From Planktomarina sp. (GTDB taxonomy: Bacteria > Pseudomonadota > Alphaproteobacteria > Rhodobacterales > Rhodobacteraceae): a DNA stretch of 42,298 nucleotides. Numbering within the stretch: position 1 is the first letter of the stretch; the number at the start of each line of letters is the position of its first letter. Location: NCBI GenBank assembly GCA_020630595.1, contig JAHDBC010000012.1, forward strand, positions 27,457 through 69,754, read 5' to 3'. The notes beneath the pieces are model-generated. The model was not told the DNA's origin. It was given only the letters and a program-made list of their open reading frames with translations, and ran no database searches. The translations under genes were made by a program, and so were the position numbers. This document shows, in pieces, positions 1 to 9,410 of this stretch.

Positions 1-4
1 TTTT

Positions 5-58
5 CATTTTGCGGGCAAATACTCCGGGTGAATTGGCCTGTTCGGCAGAACAGGCCAA
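5..58 (-). repeat. Hairpin plus conserved GGAGTATTT tail (copy 1)
   Basis: Read on the minus strand, a perfect 11-bp stem (33-43 with 48-58, loop 44-47) is followed by a tail GGAGTATTT, a short variable piece, then CGCAAAATGAA (about 28 down to 3). The same arrangement, with a different stem but a nearly identical tail, occurs at 20205-20263. It lies about 50 bases downstream of the sulfotransferase stop, in the direction of that gene. It could be a 3' processing or termination element. No clear U-run follows the stem. Confidence 0.55.
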
Positions 59-109
59 GAGGGCGGCGCCCTTGATCAATATGGTGTGCGCCGCAGGCGC
101 GCCGCTGGA

Positions 110-928
110 TCAATCCCCCAGTTTGGCGTGCACTTCGTCCAGATCAATTTCACCGATGGGCATTTTGTTGGATGGGTCATCGAAGCTGTATTTGAACAGG
201 TGAAAATCGCGGTGGTAGATTTCATAGACCAGATGCATCGACAGATCGTCGAAATAATCTGCGACCGGATGCGCGCGTTTCGGGCCGTGGCCTTCGCTTT
301 CGTTGAACCGGGGGATGGCGTTGATATCCACGGAATGGGGTGTGTTGATGCTGTTGAGTACCTGTTGCATCCCGTCGTTGAATTGTTCGGTCCAAAAGAT
401 TTTGTCGTACCGTCCGCCATTGGCGATAAAGGTCGACACATGGCCCGACATCGCCGACCAGTGAATGTCCGGATCCATGGGTTTGCGCCAGCGAATCGTA
501 TCGCGCGCAAACAGCAAGAACCGGCGGAATGATTTGATCTGGTCAAATTGGAAACCATCTTCGGGGCGGCCCACTTCGATTCCGTATTTCTGGATCAACA
601 ACGGGACCAGGTTTCCGCGATAATATTTGCCGTTGCGCTGGATTCCGCAAATCTTGTCAAAGAACGAACTGAGGATCCGTGTGTACGGATTGCGCACACA
701 GGTAAACGCATAGCTTTTGTGGGCGGTCACGTTGCGGGTGATGGGGTCATGGCTGTGATCCAGCGCCCATTTGTGCAGCCCATTGTTTGCGTCGTGGATG
801 TCGCCATCGAAAAACTGACCGTGGTCAGAATAGTACATAATTTGACCGATGGTTGAACAGGCGCACTTCGGAACAACCCGATACACAACACTTTCACTTT
901 CGGTCATCCAGGTTCCAGGAAATCCCAT
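110..928 (-). CDS. PAPS-dependent sulfotransferase, Sulfotransfer_2 family
   Basis: This 272-residue protein is predicted to move a sulfuryl group from PAPS to a carbohydrate or similar acceptor. An N-terminal VPKCACSTIGQ (about residues 19-29) fits the 5'-phosphosulfate loop of the family, and CVRNPYTRILSSFFDKI (about 77-93) fits the 3'-phosphate-binding motif. No signal peptide or membrane helix is visible, so it is probably cytoplasmic. It diverges from a GT14 glycosyltransferase at 1063, which suggests that both build or decorate a surface glycan; that link is inferred. A second in-frame ATG at 907 (residue 8) is an alternative start and has an SD-like TGGAA. The acceptor cannot be told from the sequence. 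Confidence 0.85.
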   Translation of the reverse strand: MGFPGTWMTESESVVYRVVPKCACSTIGQIMYYSDHGQFFDGDIHDANNGLHKWALDHSHDPITRNVTAHKSYAFTCVRNPYTRILSSFFDKICGIQRNGKYYRGNLVPLLIQKYGIEVGRPEDGFQFDQIKSFRRFLLFARDTIRWRKPMDPDIHWSAMSGHVSTFIANGGRYDKIFWTEQFNDGMQQVLNSINTPHSVDINAIPRFNESEGHGPKRAHPVADYFDDLSMHLVYEIYHRDFHLFKYSFDDPSNKMPIGEIDLDEVHAKLGD

Positions 929-1062
929 GGCCGCTTATCCCCAATCTTCAGGTTCTTTTGCCCTTGTTTGCGCAAAATTACATTGTAACCCTATTTATTC
1001 AACGCTTCTTCACTTAGTTTGGCGTAAACAATCTTAGTTTCATATGGGTTTATGTTTCGAAT
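929..1062. promoter_or_regulatory. Divergent intergenic region, sulfotransferase/GT14
   Basis: These 134 bases are AT-rich compared with their surroundings and must hold the promoters of both divergent genes. A palindromic TTTGCGCAAA lies at 967-976. I could not assign -35 and -10 boxes with confidence. Confidence 0.35.
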
Positions 1063-2640
1063 ATGGCAAAAATAGCTTATATTCTTTTGTGTCACAAAGA
1101 TCCGGCGTCGATTATTCAACAAGCGGAACGTTTAACGGCTGTTGGTGATTATATCAGCATCCACTTTGATGGACGTGCGCCCGATGCGGCTTTCCGGTCC
1201 ATTCATGATGCTTTGAAGGATAACCCCAATGTCGCCTTTGCCCGCAAACGGATAAAATGCGGCTGGGGGGAATGGTCCCTGATCAAGGCCACGCTTGGCG
1301 CAGTTGAAGCCGCTGTCGAAAAATTTGCGGATGCATCGCATTTTTATATGCTGTCGGGGGATTGTCAGGCGATCAAATCAGCTGCGTTTGCGCACAGGTT
1401 TCTGGACAATCGCGATGTCGATTACATCGAATCATTCGACTATTTTGAAAGTGACTGGATCAAAACCGGGATGAAAGAAGAACGGCTGATCTATCGCCAT
1501 TTCTTCAACGAACGGAATTCGAAACGGTTGTTTTATGCATCGTTCAACCTGCAACGCCGTATGGGGTGGACCCGGTCGATCCCCGACGACATTCAGGTGA
1601 TGATCGGGTCGCAATGGTGGTGCCTGCGTCGCCGCACGATCGAAGCCATTCTGGATTTCACCCGCCAGCGCAAGGATGTGATGCGCTTCTTTTCCACGAC
1701 CTGGATCCCGGACGAGACATTTTTTCAAACGCTTGTCCGCCATCTGGTGCCGGAATTGGAAATTGAAACCCGTACGCTGACGTTCCTGATGTTCACCGAC
1801 TACGGGATGCCCGTGACATTCTATAACGATCACTATGATCTGTTGTTGTCGCAGGATTTTCTGTTTGCGCGAAAGATCAGCCCGGACGCAAAGCAATTAA
1901 AGGAACGCCTGGGCACGCTTTACGCCGATGAAACGGCAGAGTTTCAGATATCGAACGAAGGGCGGCGTCTGTTTGCGTTTCTAACAAACCGGGGCCGTGA
2001 AGGGCGGCGGTTCACACCGCGGTTCTGGGAAAACGAAAGTTCGCTGGGCCGCGACCGCGAACTGTTGATCATTGCCTGCAAGAAATGGCACGTGGCCAAA
2101 CGTTTGGTAGACAGCATTCGCCAGAACATGCGTTTGCCGGTGTTGGAATACATCTTTTCTGAAATGGAATCGGAACTGCCGGATTTGGGGGGGATTGAAT
2201 CGACCCTGCCCAAACGGATGCGGCACCGCCGGGTGTTGATGCGGATGTTGTTCGATTATTATGACACGAACCGCATGCTGATTTGTGTGGACAGTTCGAA
2301 CCACGAACTGGTCGATGATTTTTACAAGGACCGGTCATCGACCCGGTTGTTGGAAATCAAGTGCAACTTCAATGATGACTATCTGGTGGGCCACGCCAAA
2401 CGCATCGGGTTGGCCGGGAATACGACGCCTGAAGAAGTGATCGAACGGCTTTTGCCGACGGTGCGTCAGGACGTGGAACACGAACACAATCAACTGCGCG
2501 ACAGTGAATTCGCAGACCATTACCGCATCCGTGAAACCAATACGATGGATGAAAATGCCGTTCAGCTTGCCGCGTTTCTGGATGTGGATATGGACACGGC
2601 GCGGCGGATTGCTGCGACGGATTATCTGTTTTACGACTGA
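1063..2640 (+). CDS. GT14 beta-1,6-N-acetylglucosaminyltransferase-like protein with DUF5928 C-terminus
   Basis: The first about 290 residues match the core-2/I-branching (GT14) glycosyltransferase fold. The opening IAYILLCHKDP, the HFDGRAP acid motif (about 33-39), LSGDCQAIKS (about 97-106) and GSQWWCLRR (about 181-189) are typical. The remaining about 230 residues fit the DUF5928 extension that accompanies this enzyme in Rhodobacteraceae. No signal peptide is seen. It probably adds a GlcNAc or xylose-like sugar during synthesis of a surface polysaccharide. It diverges from a sulfotransferase and lies 25 bases before a HIT protein. Donor and acceptor are unknown. Confidence 0.85.
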   Translation: MAKIAYILLCHKDPASIIQQAERLTAVGDYISIHFDGRAPDAAFRSIHDALKDNPNVAFARKRIKCGWGEWSLIKATLGAVEAAVEKFADASHFYMLSGDCQAIKSAAFAHRFLDNRDVDYIESFDYFESDWIKTGMKEERLIYRHFFNERNSKRLFYASFNLQRRMGWTRSIPDDIQVMIGSQWWCLRRRTIEAILDFTRQRKDVMRFFSTTWIPDETFFQTLVRHLVPELEIETRTLTFLMFTDYGMPVTFYNDHYDLLLSQDFLFARKISPDAKQLKERLGTLYADETAEFQISNEGRRLFAFLTNRGREGRRFTPRFWENESSLGRDRELLIIACKKWHVAKRLVDSIRQNMRLPVLEYIFSEMESELPDLGGIESTLPKRMRHRRVLMRMLFDYYDTNRMLICVDSSNHELVDDFYKDRSSTRLLEIKCNFNDDYLVGHAKRIGLAGNTTPEEVIERLLPTVRQDVEHEHNQLRDSEFADHYRIRETNTMDENAVQLAAFLDVDMDTARRIAATDYLFYD

Positions 2641-2665
2641 TCTGAACTGATACGAGGGCCGCGCG

Positions 2666-3046
2666 ATGGCATACACTTATGATCCCGAAAACATCTTTGC
2701 CAAAATCCTGCGCGGGGAAATTCCGAACACAACGGTCTTGGAAACGGATCACGCGCTTGCGTTTCGGGACATCGCGCCACAGGCCCCTGAACATGTGCTG
2801 GTGATCCCGAAAGGGCCCTATGTCAGCATTGATCATTTCGCTGTCGAAGCATCGGCAGACGAAATCGTGGATTACATGCGCGCGGTGGGGCAGGTGTGCC
2901 AACAATTAGGTGTCGATCTGGGGTCGGGCGGGGCCGGGTTCCGGGCCATCGCCAATGCCGGATCAAATGGTGTGCAAGACGTGCCGCATTTGCATGTGCA
3001 TATCGTGGCCGGGCGGCCCTTGGGGCCGATGCTGGTTCGGGATTAA
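2666..3046 (+). CDS. HIT (histidine triad) family nucleotide hydrolase
   Basis: This 126-residue protein has the histidine-triad signature HLHVHIVAG, with H108, H110 and H112. H110 would be the nucleophile. The N-terminal half (NIFAKILRGEIPNTTV, then DIAPQAPEHVLVIPK) is characteristic of the HINT branch, which hydrolyses purine nucleoside phosphoramidates and aminoacyl-adenylates in the cytoplasm. Length is usual for the family. It follows the GT14 gene by 25 bases and may be co-transcribed with it. Its TAA stop shares a TTAA palindrome with the stop of the convergent ABC gene, so the two reading frames overlap by four bases. Confidence 0.95.
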   Translation: MAYTYDPENIFAKILRGEIPNTTVLETDHALAFRDIAPQAPEHVLVIPKGPYVSIDHFAVEASADEIVDYMRAVGQVCQQLGVDLGSGGAGFRAIANAGSNGVQDVPHLHVHIVAGRPLGPMLVRD

Positions 3047-3957
3047 TCGTGCCGCGTCAGCGCCAAGAACACATCTTCCAAATCGGCTTCTTGGCTTTGG
3101 ATATCCTTGATCGGTGTGCCAAGGGCGCTGACCTGTGCAATCAGATCGCCGGCGGTGTGCATGCTTTGGCTGTAGGTCAGCGCCAAACGGCCATCTGGGC
3201 GCACCTGTGATGTGATCGTTTCGGGCAGATCGACCGCCGGGGCGGGGCCATCGAAATCCAGCACCAGCGTTTTCTGATCCAGCTGCGACAACAGGTTGCG
3301 TGTCGTATCGCGGGCCCGCAATTTCCCCTGATCAATGATCGCGATTTCGTCGCACATATCCTGTGCTTCTTCCAGATAATGGGTGGTCAGGATGATTGTC
3401 ATGCCGCGCGCGTTCATATCGCGGATGTTGGCCCACAGCATTTGCCGCAGTTCGATATCGACCCCGGCGGTCGGTTCATCCAAGACCAGAATCTGTGGCT
3501 GATGCACCAGCGCCTTGCCCAACAAAAGCCTGCGCCGCATGCCCCCTGACAGGGTTCTGGCATAGGCTTCGGCTTTGTCGGTCAGGCCGATCAGCTCCAA
3601 AACCTCTTCTGTGCGGCGCTTTGATTTGGGAATACCGAACAACCCGGCTTGCACATCCAGCGCGGCACGTGGGGTAAAGAACGGGTCCATGTTCAATTCT
3701 TGTGGCATGACCCCAATCGCCGCGCGGGACTGGCGCGGGTTCACATCCTGATCAAAACCCCAGATCGTGACCTGACCCGCAGATTTTCGGACCAGACCGG
3801 CCAGAATATTGATCAACGTCGATTTGCCCGCGCCATTTGGCCCCAACAGCCCGAAAATGGACCCGCGCGGAATATCCAGATCAATGCCATGCAGCGCAGT
3901 CTTGCCCCCGGCATAGGTCTTTTTCAGGCCCTTCAGGGCAATTGCAGCGTCAGACAT
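3043..3957 (-). CDS. ABC transporter ATP-binding protein (export type), no adjacent permease
   Basis: This is a 304-residue ATPase. Walker A is GPNGAGKST (residues 39-47), the signature is LSGGMRRRLLLGKAL, Walker B is ILVLDEPTAGVD, and the H-loop is TTHYLEEAQ. The C-terminal about 80 residues form the accessory domain seen in drug, lipid and polysaccharide exporters of the CcmA/DrrA/YadG type. Such ATPases normally pair with an ABC-2 permease, but no permease gene lies on either side in this window. The transported substrate is unknown. The gene is probably monocistronic: it converges on the HIT gene and diverges from the zinc-finger gene at 4054. Confidence 0.92.
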   Translation of the reverse strand: MSDAAIALKGLKKTYAGGKTALHGIDLDIPRGSIFGLLGPNGAGKSTLINILAGLVRKSAGQVTIWGFDQDVNPRQSRAAIGVMPQELNMDPFFTPRAALDVQAGLFGIPKSKRRTEEVLELIGLTDKAEAYARTLSGGMRRRLLLGKALVHQPQILVLDEPTAGVDIELRQMLWANIRDMNARGMTIILTTHYLEEAQDMCDEIAIIDQGKLRARDTTRNLLSQLDQKTLVLDFDGPAPAVDLPETITSQVRPDGRLALTYSQSMHTAGDLIAQVSALGTPIKDIQSQEADLEDVFLALTRHD

Positions 3958-4053
3958 GGATTGATCCCTTTGGCCCTTGTTGGGCAGGCGAAAATTCGTA
4001 TTTTACGCACATAGGCCCGGAACCGCCGGGCGACAATGGAAGGTTCGCACACC

Positions 4054-4233
4054 ATGACACTTGAAGCCCCGGAAACCAAAGTGGTCGAAAGCTATCGCAT
4101 TGCCTGTGATGGCGGCGAAGGGGCGTTGGGTCATCCCCGTGTCTGGCTGCAAATTCCCGGTGAACATGGCTGGGTCGAATGCCCTTATTGTGACGCCAAA
4201 TACATCCACAAAGATTTTGAAGGCAAAGTCTAA
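4054..4233 (+). CDS. zf-CHCC zinc-finger domain protein
   Basis: This protein of about 59 residues has one zinc-binding domain with the pattern Cys-x8-His-x14-Cys-x2-Cys (ACDGG...GHPRVW...VECPYC). The family (zf-CHCC, PF10276) includes the mitochondrial complex I subunit NDUFS6. In alphaproteobacteria the small protein is thought to be an accessory complex I subunit or assembly factor, but that is not proved here. I chose the ATG at 4054 because GGAAGG lies ten bases upstream. An in-frame ATG at 4036 would add six residues. Confidence 0.85.
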   Translation: MTLEAPETKVVESYRIACDGGEGALGHPRVWLQIPGEHGWVECPYCDAKYIHKDFEGKV

Positions 4234-4240
4234 ACCGCGA

Positions 4241-5251
4241 TCAATCGAATATTCCGGCAACGCGGCCCAACAGCATAAACGCCTTGGCGCTGCGGGTGTT
4301 GGTGATCGCTGACAGTTCGGCATCGGTTGCATCTTCTTCGATGTGTTGCAGCAAACGGTCAAAATGGCGCATGAAATGATGGGCCGTATCCTTGAAGGCT
4401 GCGTCCTGTCGCATCCGCCCGGCCGTCAGGGCCAGCGATGACCGGTCGCGCACCCCGCCCAAGGCCGTAATCATTGCCCCCCGTTCCCCCTGAATGAACC
4501 GTCGCCACAAATCAGGGCGGGCCCGGTCCGGGCGCAAATCATCCATGTAAACGCCATCTTCGGCAAACAGGGTCAGGATGTCCTGTGCCGCCTGCACCGT
4601 TGGCTTGGCCTTTCGATCTGCCAGAACCCGGCGCAGGGCGGCGAACCCGGCCTTGTCATTGGCATCATCCGGGAAATTCAGCCCCTTGATCAGATCTTCC
4701 ATCGATGTGTTCGCCGCGCGATCCGGTTCCATGCCAAGGGCAAGGGGTGGCTGATCCAAATCCGCATCTTGCGGAAACGGGTTTGTCGATTGTGCCTGTT
4801 GCGCCTTTGTGCGGCGTGTCGCAAAGACGGCGACCGCACTTTCGGCGGTGCGTGCGGCGGTGGCGATATCTTCTAATTTGCGTTCCACGGATGGCTGCAA
4901 ACCGGTTTTGCGGGCGCGGGCGTCTTCTTCGAACGTCTGACGCATGTGATCCACAGTGGCCTGCAACCGCATGCTTTCTTCGCGCATCAGCCGAACCGAA
5001 CGTGCTGCCGCTGCGACCATCAGGATGACCGCGATGGGCAACAACATGGCAACACCCGCCATCAGCACCACCAGCCCGTTTTCCCCCGCCAAAATGCCAG
5101 ACCCGCCCAGCACGAAAAAGAAGACCGCAACCCCGATGCCCCAAACAAGGCACAGGGCGATCGCGATGCGTTCGGTTGCGGTCACGCGCTGGGGCTGGGG
5201 TGTTGAAAACAGTCCAAGCGGCTTTGGCGTCGGGTCAAAGGGATCGGGCAT
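4241..5251 (-). CDS. Two-helix membrane protein, function unknown
   Basis: I do not recognise a named family in this 336-residue protein. Two strong hydrophobic segments (about residues 27-48 and 57-82) are followed by a charged, probably coiled-coil stretch (about 83-150: SVRLMREESMRLQ..., DHMRQTFEEDARAR). A long cytoplasmic C-terminal domain comes after that. It starts three bases after the greA stop on the same strand, so it is almost certainly co-transcribed with greA. It looks like a conserved Rhodobacteraceae protein of unknown role. Its stop lies seven bases from that of the convergent zinc-finger gene. Confidence 0.75.
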   Translation of the reverse strand: MPDPFDPTPKPLGLFSTPQPQRVTATERIAIALCLVWGIGVAVFFFVLGGSGILAGENGLVVLMAGVAMLLPIAVILMVAAAARSVRLMREESMRLQATVDHMRQTFEEDARARKTGLQPSVERKLEDIATAARTAESAVAVFATRRTKAQQAQSTNPFPQDADLDQPPLALGMEPDRAANTSMEDLIKGLNFPDDANDKAGFAALRRVLADRKAKPTVQAAQDILTLFAEDGVYMDDLRPDRARPDLWRRFIQGERGAMITALGGVRDRSSLALTAGRMRQDAAFKDTAHHFMRHFDRLLQHIEEDATDAELSAITNTRSAKAFMLLGRVAGIFD

Positions 5252-5254
5252 GGT

Positions 5255-5725
5255 CTATTTGTAAACGACAGACAGCACTTCGTAAGATTTCATCCCGCCC
5301 GGGGTGCGCACTTCGACGCTATCGCCTTCTTCCTTGCCGATCAGGGCACGGGCGATGGGGGATTTGATGTTCAGACGCCCCTGATCGATGTTGGCTTCCG
5401 CTTCGCCCACGATCTGATAGGTTTTTTCTTCGTCGGTATCTTCGTCCACCAAGGCGACTGTTGCGCCAAACTTGATCGCCCCGGACAGTTTTGCAGGGTC
5501 GATCACATCAGCCAGCGACATGATCGCCTCCAACTCTTTGATGCGGCCTTCGATAAAGCCCTGTTTTTCGCGGGCGGAATGGTATTCGGCGTTTTCTTTC
5601 AGATCGCCCAATTCGCGTGCTTCTGCGATGGCCGCGATGATGGTCGGGCGTTCCACGGATTTCAGATGCTTCAGTTCTTCGTCCAACCGCGCATGGCCCG
5701 CGCGGGTCAGGGGAATCTTTTCCAT
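5255..5725 (-). CDS. greA: Transcription elongation factor GreA
   Basis: GreA rescues backtracked RNA polymerase by stimulating cleavage of the nascent transcript. The 156-residue product has the N-terminal coiled coil, including the acidic tip ([19 protein letters not shown], residues about 36-54; the two acidic residues of the tip are present), and the C-terminal FKBP-like domain ([16 protein letters not shown]). The start is the ATG at 5725, since the protein then begins [14 protein letters not shown] as in the family. The same frame stays open far upstream, antisense to the ETF-QO gene, but that extension is an artefact. Confidence 0.96.
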   Translation of the reverse strand: MEKIPLTRAGHARLDEELKHLKSVERPTIIAAIAEARELGDLKENAEYHSAREKQGFIEGRIKELEAIMSLADVIDPAKLSGAIKFGATVALVDEDTDEEKTYQIVGEAEANIDQGRLNIKSPIARALIGKEEGDSVEVRTPGGMKSYEVLSVVYK

Positions 5726-5998
5726 GGGTGTGCCCTTTTGCCGGGGTTTCGTGTGCAAATCACTAGACCCAAGCCAGCACCGCTTGGCAAGGGGCTTGCG
5801 TGGATCATGGCGCAGATTGGATGCCGCGAATTTCGGGCAGATGAACCAACGACGTTGCGAAATAATCCTGCGGACCTTGGGTCGCATTGGGAAATTATTG
5901 ACCCTGCATACATGGCTGTCATAAAGGCAATCAGCTTGGATGAAAATTCGGCCCGTTTTTTCATGAACGCAAATGGGCCAACCGAAAAGGGGACCGCA
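5726..5998. promoter_or_regulatory. Divergent region greA / ETF-QO with candidate sigma-70 promoter
   Basis: This 273-base gap holds the promoters of both flanking genes. On the plus strand TTGACC (5898-5903) and ATAAAG (5921-5926) are 17 bases apart, a plausible promoter about 75 bases upstream of the ETF-QO start. I see no convincing small gene here. Short in-frame codons precede the ETF-QO ATG but lack family similarity. Confidence 0.4.
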
Positions 5999-7651
5999 AT
6001 GGCCGAAATTGAACGCGAAACCATGGAATATGACGTTGTCATCGTCGGCGCAGGGCCATCTGGCCTGTCTGCCGCGATCCGTCTGAAACAGCTGGATGCT
6101 GATCTTGAGGTCGTCGTGCTGGAAAAAGGGTCCGAAGTTGGTGCCCATATCCTGTCTGGTGCCGTGCTGGACCCATCTGGCCTGACCCGTCTGATCCCCG
6201 ATTGGAAAGAAAAAGGCGCGCCGCTGAACACCGAAGTCAAAGAAGACAACTTCTACGTCATGGGCGAAGCCGGACAAATCCGCCTGCCAAACTTTGCGAT
6301 GCCGCCGCTGATGAACAACCACGGCAATTACATCGTGTCTATGGGCAACGTCTGCCGCTGGATGGCCGAACAGGCAGAGGCGCTGGGCGTCGAAATCTTC
6401 CCCGGTATGGCCTGTTCCGAATTGGTTTATGGCGACAATGGCGAAGTCAAAGGCGTGGTGGCCGGTGTGTTCGGCCTGAACGAAGATGGCACCTATGGCG
6501 ACGACACGGAACCGGGCATGGAACTGCACGGCAAATACGTGTTCCTGTCCGAAGGCGTGCGCGGATCCCTTTCGAAAGAAGTGATCGCCAAATACGATCT
6601 GGCCGCAGACGCCGATGCGCCCAAGTTTGGCATCGGGATGAAAGAAATCTGGGAAGTGAAGCCGGAAAACCACAACCAGGGCGAAGTCACCCATTCGATG
6701 GGCTGGCCCCTGGGGTTCAAGAACGGCGGCGGGTCGTTCATGTATCACCTGGAAAACAATCAGGTCTACGTCGGTTATATCGTGAACCTTGATTACAAAA
6801 ACCCGCATCTGTTCCCGTACATGGAATTCCAGCGGTTCAAACACCACCCCCGCATCGCCAAAGTTTTGGAAGGCGGCAAACGCGTGGCCTACGGCGCACG
6901 GGCCGTGACCAAAGGCGGTTTCCAATCCATGCCACAGGCCGCGTTCCCCGGTGGGGCACTTTTGGGCTGTTCGGTTGGTCTGGTGAACCTGCCCCGGATC
7001 AAGGGCAACCACAACGCGATGCATTCCGGGATCGAAGCAGCGGAAGCGGCCTATGACGCGATCAAGGCTGGCCGGTCTGGCGACACGCTGGACGCATACG
7101 ACAGCGAACTGCGGTCCGGCCCAGTGGGCAAAGACCTGAAAATCGTGCGCAACGTTGCGCCATTGACGGGCAAATACGGTGCGCTGGGGGGTCTGGTGCT
7201 GGGTGGGCTGGATATGTGGTGCCAAACCCTGCTGCGCTTCAGCCCGTTTGGAACTGTGGCCCACGGCAAGACCGACGCCGACGCGACCGAACCGGCGTCC
7301 AAACACAAAGACATCGATTATCCAAAGCCGGATGGGGTGCTGTCGTTTGACCGTCTGACCAACGTCAGCTTTTCGGCCACCAACCACGAAGAAGCCCAAC
7401 CGTGCCATCTGCGTCTGAAAGACAGCAGCGTCCCGATTGCCGTGAACCTGCCCAAATACGCCGAACCCGCACAGCGGTATTGCCCGGCAGGGGTCTATGA
7501 AGTGGTGGAAGAAGACGGCAAAGACCCGCGCTTTGTCATTAACTTCCAAAACTGCGTGCACTGCAAAACCTGCGATATCAAAGACCCATCCCAGAATATC
7601 ACATGGGTGACCCCACAGGGCGGAGATGGGCCAAATTATCCCAACATGTAA
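5999..7651 (+). CDS. Electron transfer flavoprotein-ubiquinone oxidoreductase
   Basis: ETF-QO passes electrons from reduced electron transfer flavoprotein to ubiquinone at the inner membrane, linking fatty-acid and amino-acid oxidation to respiration. The 550-residue length is that of the family. The FAD site is [17 protein letters not shown] near the N-terminus. The C-terminal 4Fe-4S cluster ligands are C495, C519, C522 and C525 (CPAGVYE, then CVHCKTC). The start at 5999 gives [17 protein letters not shown] with AAGGGG eight to nine bases upstream. An upstream open frame is not supported. The genes for ETF itself are not in this window. Confidence 0.95.
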   Translation: MAEIERETMEYDVVIVGAGPSGLSAAIRLKQLDADLEVVVLEKGSEVGAHILSGAVLDPSGLTRLIPDWKEKGAPLNTEVKEDNFYVMGEAGQIRLPNFAMPPLMNNHGNYIVSMGNVCRWMAEQAEALGVEIFPGMACSELVYGDNGEVKGVVAGVFGLNEDGTYGDDTEPGMELHGKYVFLSEGVRGSLSKEVIAKYDLAADADAPKFGIGMKEIWEVKPENHNQGEVTHSMGWPLGFKNGGGSFMYHLENNQVYVGYIVNLDYKNPHLFPYMEFQRFKHHPRIAKVLEGGKRVAYGARAVTKGGFQSMPQAAFPGGALLGCSVGLVNLPRIKGNHNAMHSGIEAAEAAYDAIKAGRSGDTLDAYDSELRSGPVGKDLKIVRNVAPLTGKYGALGGLVLGGLDMWCQTLLRFSPFGTVAHGKTDADATEPASKHKDIDYPKPDGVLSFDRLTNVSFSATNHEEAQPCHLRLKDSSVPIAVNLPKYAEPAQRYCPAGVYEVVEEDGKDPRFVINFQNCVHCKTCDIKDPSQNITWVTPQGGDGPNYPNM

Positions 7652-7715
7652 GAACATGTTTGCGTGGCCCTTTGGGGCTGCCTAAGGTCCTTCCGGTAAA
7701 CCGGGAGGACCCGCC

Positions 7716-9410
7716 TTGAAACGCATCGTTTCAGTTTTGGCACTGTGTGCCACAATGCCCTTTGCCACACCTGTTGCCGCCCAAGGCGTGTCGGGCCCAT
7801 ATCTGGCCGCCCGTCAGGCATTTGATGCCCATGATTATAAACAAGCTGCGACGTATCTGTCCCATGCCTTGGCCGTGGATCAGGGCAGCGTCTATTTGCG
7901 ATCACTGGCGTTGCAGTCCTTTGTGGCGCTGGGCGATATCGACAATGCGGAAGTTCTGGCCCGGCAATTGCGCGCGGCGGACGTGCCGCTGGCAATGGCC
8001 GATCTTGTGGGGCTTGTGGCCGCAGCACAGGGCGAAGATTTTGCCGCCGTTGCATCGGTTCTGGATGACACCAGTGTGGGCGGTGCCGCGATGGATGGAC
8101 TGTTGCGCGGCTGGGCCCAGATGGGGCAGGGGCAGGTTCGCGCGGCGCTGACCACATTCGAAACAACGGCGGACACGGCCGGGGTGCGGGCGTTTGCCTT
8201 GTACCAAAAGGGGCTGGCGCTTGCATTGGTGGGGGATTTTGAACAGGCCCTTGCCGTCTTTGATGGCACAGAGGGCAGCCCTGCCATCCCACTGACCGAA
8301 CGCGGCGCATTGGCCAAGGCACAGATCATGGTCCAACTGGACCAGCGCGATGCGGCGGCAGATATGCTGTCGGCGCGTTTTGCCGGCACCGACAACGCCG
8401 CAGCAACAGCGCTGGCAGACCGCATCAGATCCGGGGCGACGTTGGATTTCGATTTCATCACCTCTGCCCAAGAAGGCATGGGGGAAGTGATTTTCACCAT
8501 TGCACTGGCGTTAGAGGCGGAAACGGACGCCGATCTGTTGCTGATCTATACCCGGTTGGCGCATCATCTGGCACCGCGCAATATTGATGCGCTGTTGTTG
8601 TCGGCCCAACTGTTCGAAGCGTTGGGCAATCCGGCGCTGGCAACCGAAGCCTATGATGATGTCCCCCGCAGCCATCCTGCATTCTTGCGCGCCGAATTGG
8701 GCCGGGCAGAGGCATTGGAATCTTCTGGCCGCGCCGATGCCGCCGTCGAAGTGTTGGCGCAACTGTCCGAAACCTATCCCGATATTCGCAGGGTGCAGAT
8801 GTCCCTGGGCGATTTGTTGCGGCGCACACAGGATTACGATCAGGCGCAACGGATCTATGATCGGGTCATCGCCGGATTGGATGCCCCAACCGAAGACGAC
8901 TGGTTTTTGTATTTTGCCCGGGGCGTGACCCATGAACGGCTGGGCACATGGCCGCAAGCCGAAGCCGATTTTCGCACATCGCTGGATCTGAACCCAAATC
9001 AGCCAATGGTTCTGAATTATCTGGGGTATTCATTCGTGGATCGTGGTGAAAATCTGGAAGAAGCGCGCGATTTGATTCAACGCGCCGTCGATGGGGCGCC
9101 CGACCGGGGCTATATCATCGATAGTCTGGGGTGGGTGTTGTTCCAATTGGAAGATTTTGATCAGGCTGTCATCCATCTGGAAGACGCTGTATCAAAAATG
9201 CCCACAGACCCGGTCGTCAACGATCATCTGGGCGATGCCTATTGGATGGTTGGGCGCAAAACCGAAGCACGGTTTCAATGGCGGCGGGCGGCATCCTTTG
9301 ATCCCGACCCGGATGTGGCCGACCGCATCGCCCGCAAGCTGGACCTGGGGTTGGATGTCGTTCGGGCCGAAGACTCCAGTGGCGATGTGAAGGTTGCGGA
9401 TGACAATTAG
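7716..9410 (+). CDS. Secreted tetratricopeptide-repeat protein
   Basis: A signal peptide (KRIVSVLALCATMPFATPVAAQG, cleavage after about residue 22) is followed by many TPR-like helical pairs over the rest of 564 residues. The clearest are near the C-terminus (LGYSFVDRGENLEEARDLI, LGWVLFQLEDFDQAVIHLE, LGDAYWMVGRKTEARFQW). The TTG start is supported by GGGAGG a few bases upstream and by the signal peptide. The protein is periplasmic or envelope-associated and probably acts as a scaffold. Its end overlaps ispE by 11 bases, a conserved-looking arrangement in this family of bacteria. No enzymatic motif is visible. Confidence 0.88.
   Translation: MKRIVSVLALCATMPFATPVAAQGVSGPYLAARQAFDAHDYKQAATYLSHALAVDQGSVYLRSLALQSFVALGDIDNAEVLARQLRAADVPLAMADLVGLVAAAQGEDFAAVASVLDDTSVGGAAMDGLLRGWAQMGQGQVRAALTTFETTADTAGVRAFALYQKGLALALVGDFEQALAVFDGTEGSPAIPLTERGALAKAQIMVQLDQRDAAADMLSARFAGTDNAAATALADRIRSGATLDFDFITSAQEGMGEVIFTIALALEAETDADLLLIYTRLAHHLAPRNIDALLLSAQLFEALGNPALATEAYDDVPRSHPAFLRAELGRAEALESSGRADAAVEVLAQLSETYPDIRRVQMSLGDLLRRTQDYDQAQRIYDRVIAGLDAPTEDDWFLYFARGVTHERLGTWPQAEADFRTSLDLNPNQPMVLNYLGYSFVDRGENLEEARDLIQRAVDGAPDRGYIIDSLGWVLFQLEDFDQAVIHLEDAVSKMPTDPVVNDHLGDAYWMVGRKTEARFQWRRAASFDPDPDVADRIARKLDLGLDVVRAEDSSGDVKVADDN

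Noticed and set aside
60-109. GC-rich inverted sequence GCGCC-GCA-GGCGC after the sulfotransferase
   Set aside because: The stem is only five bases and has no U-run, so I did not list it as a terminator.
5726-7657. 800-residue open frame that extends greA upstream on the minus strand
   Set aside because: It is antisense to the well-supported ETF-QO gene, lacks any domain, and greA has a normal start at 5725.
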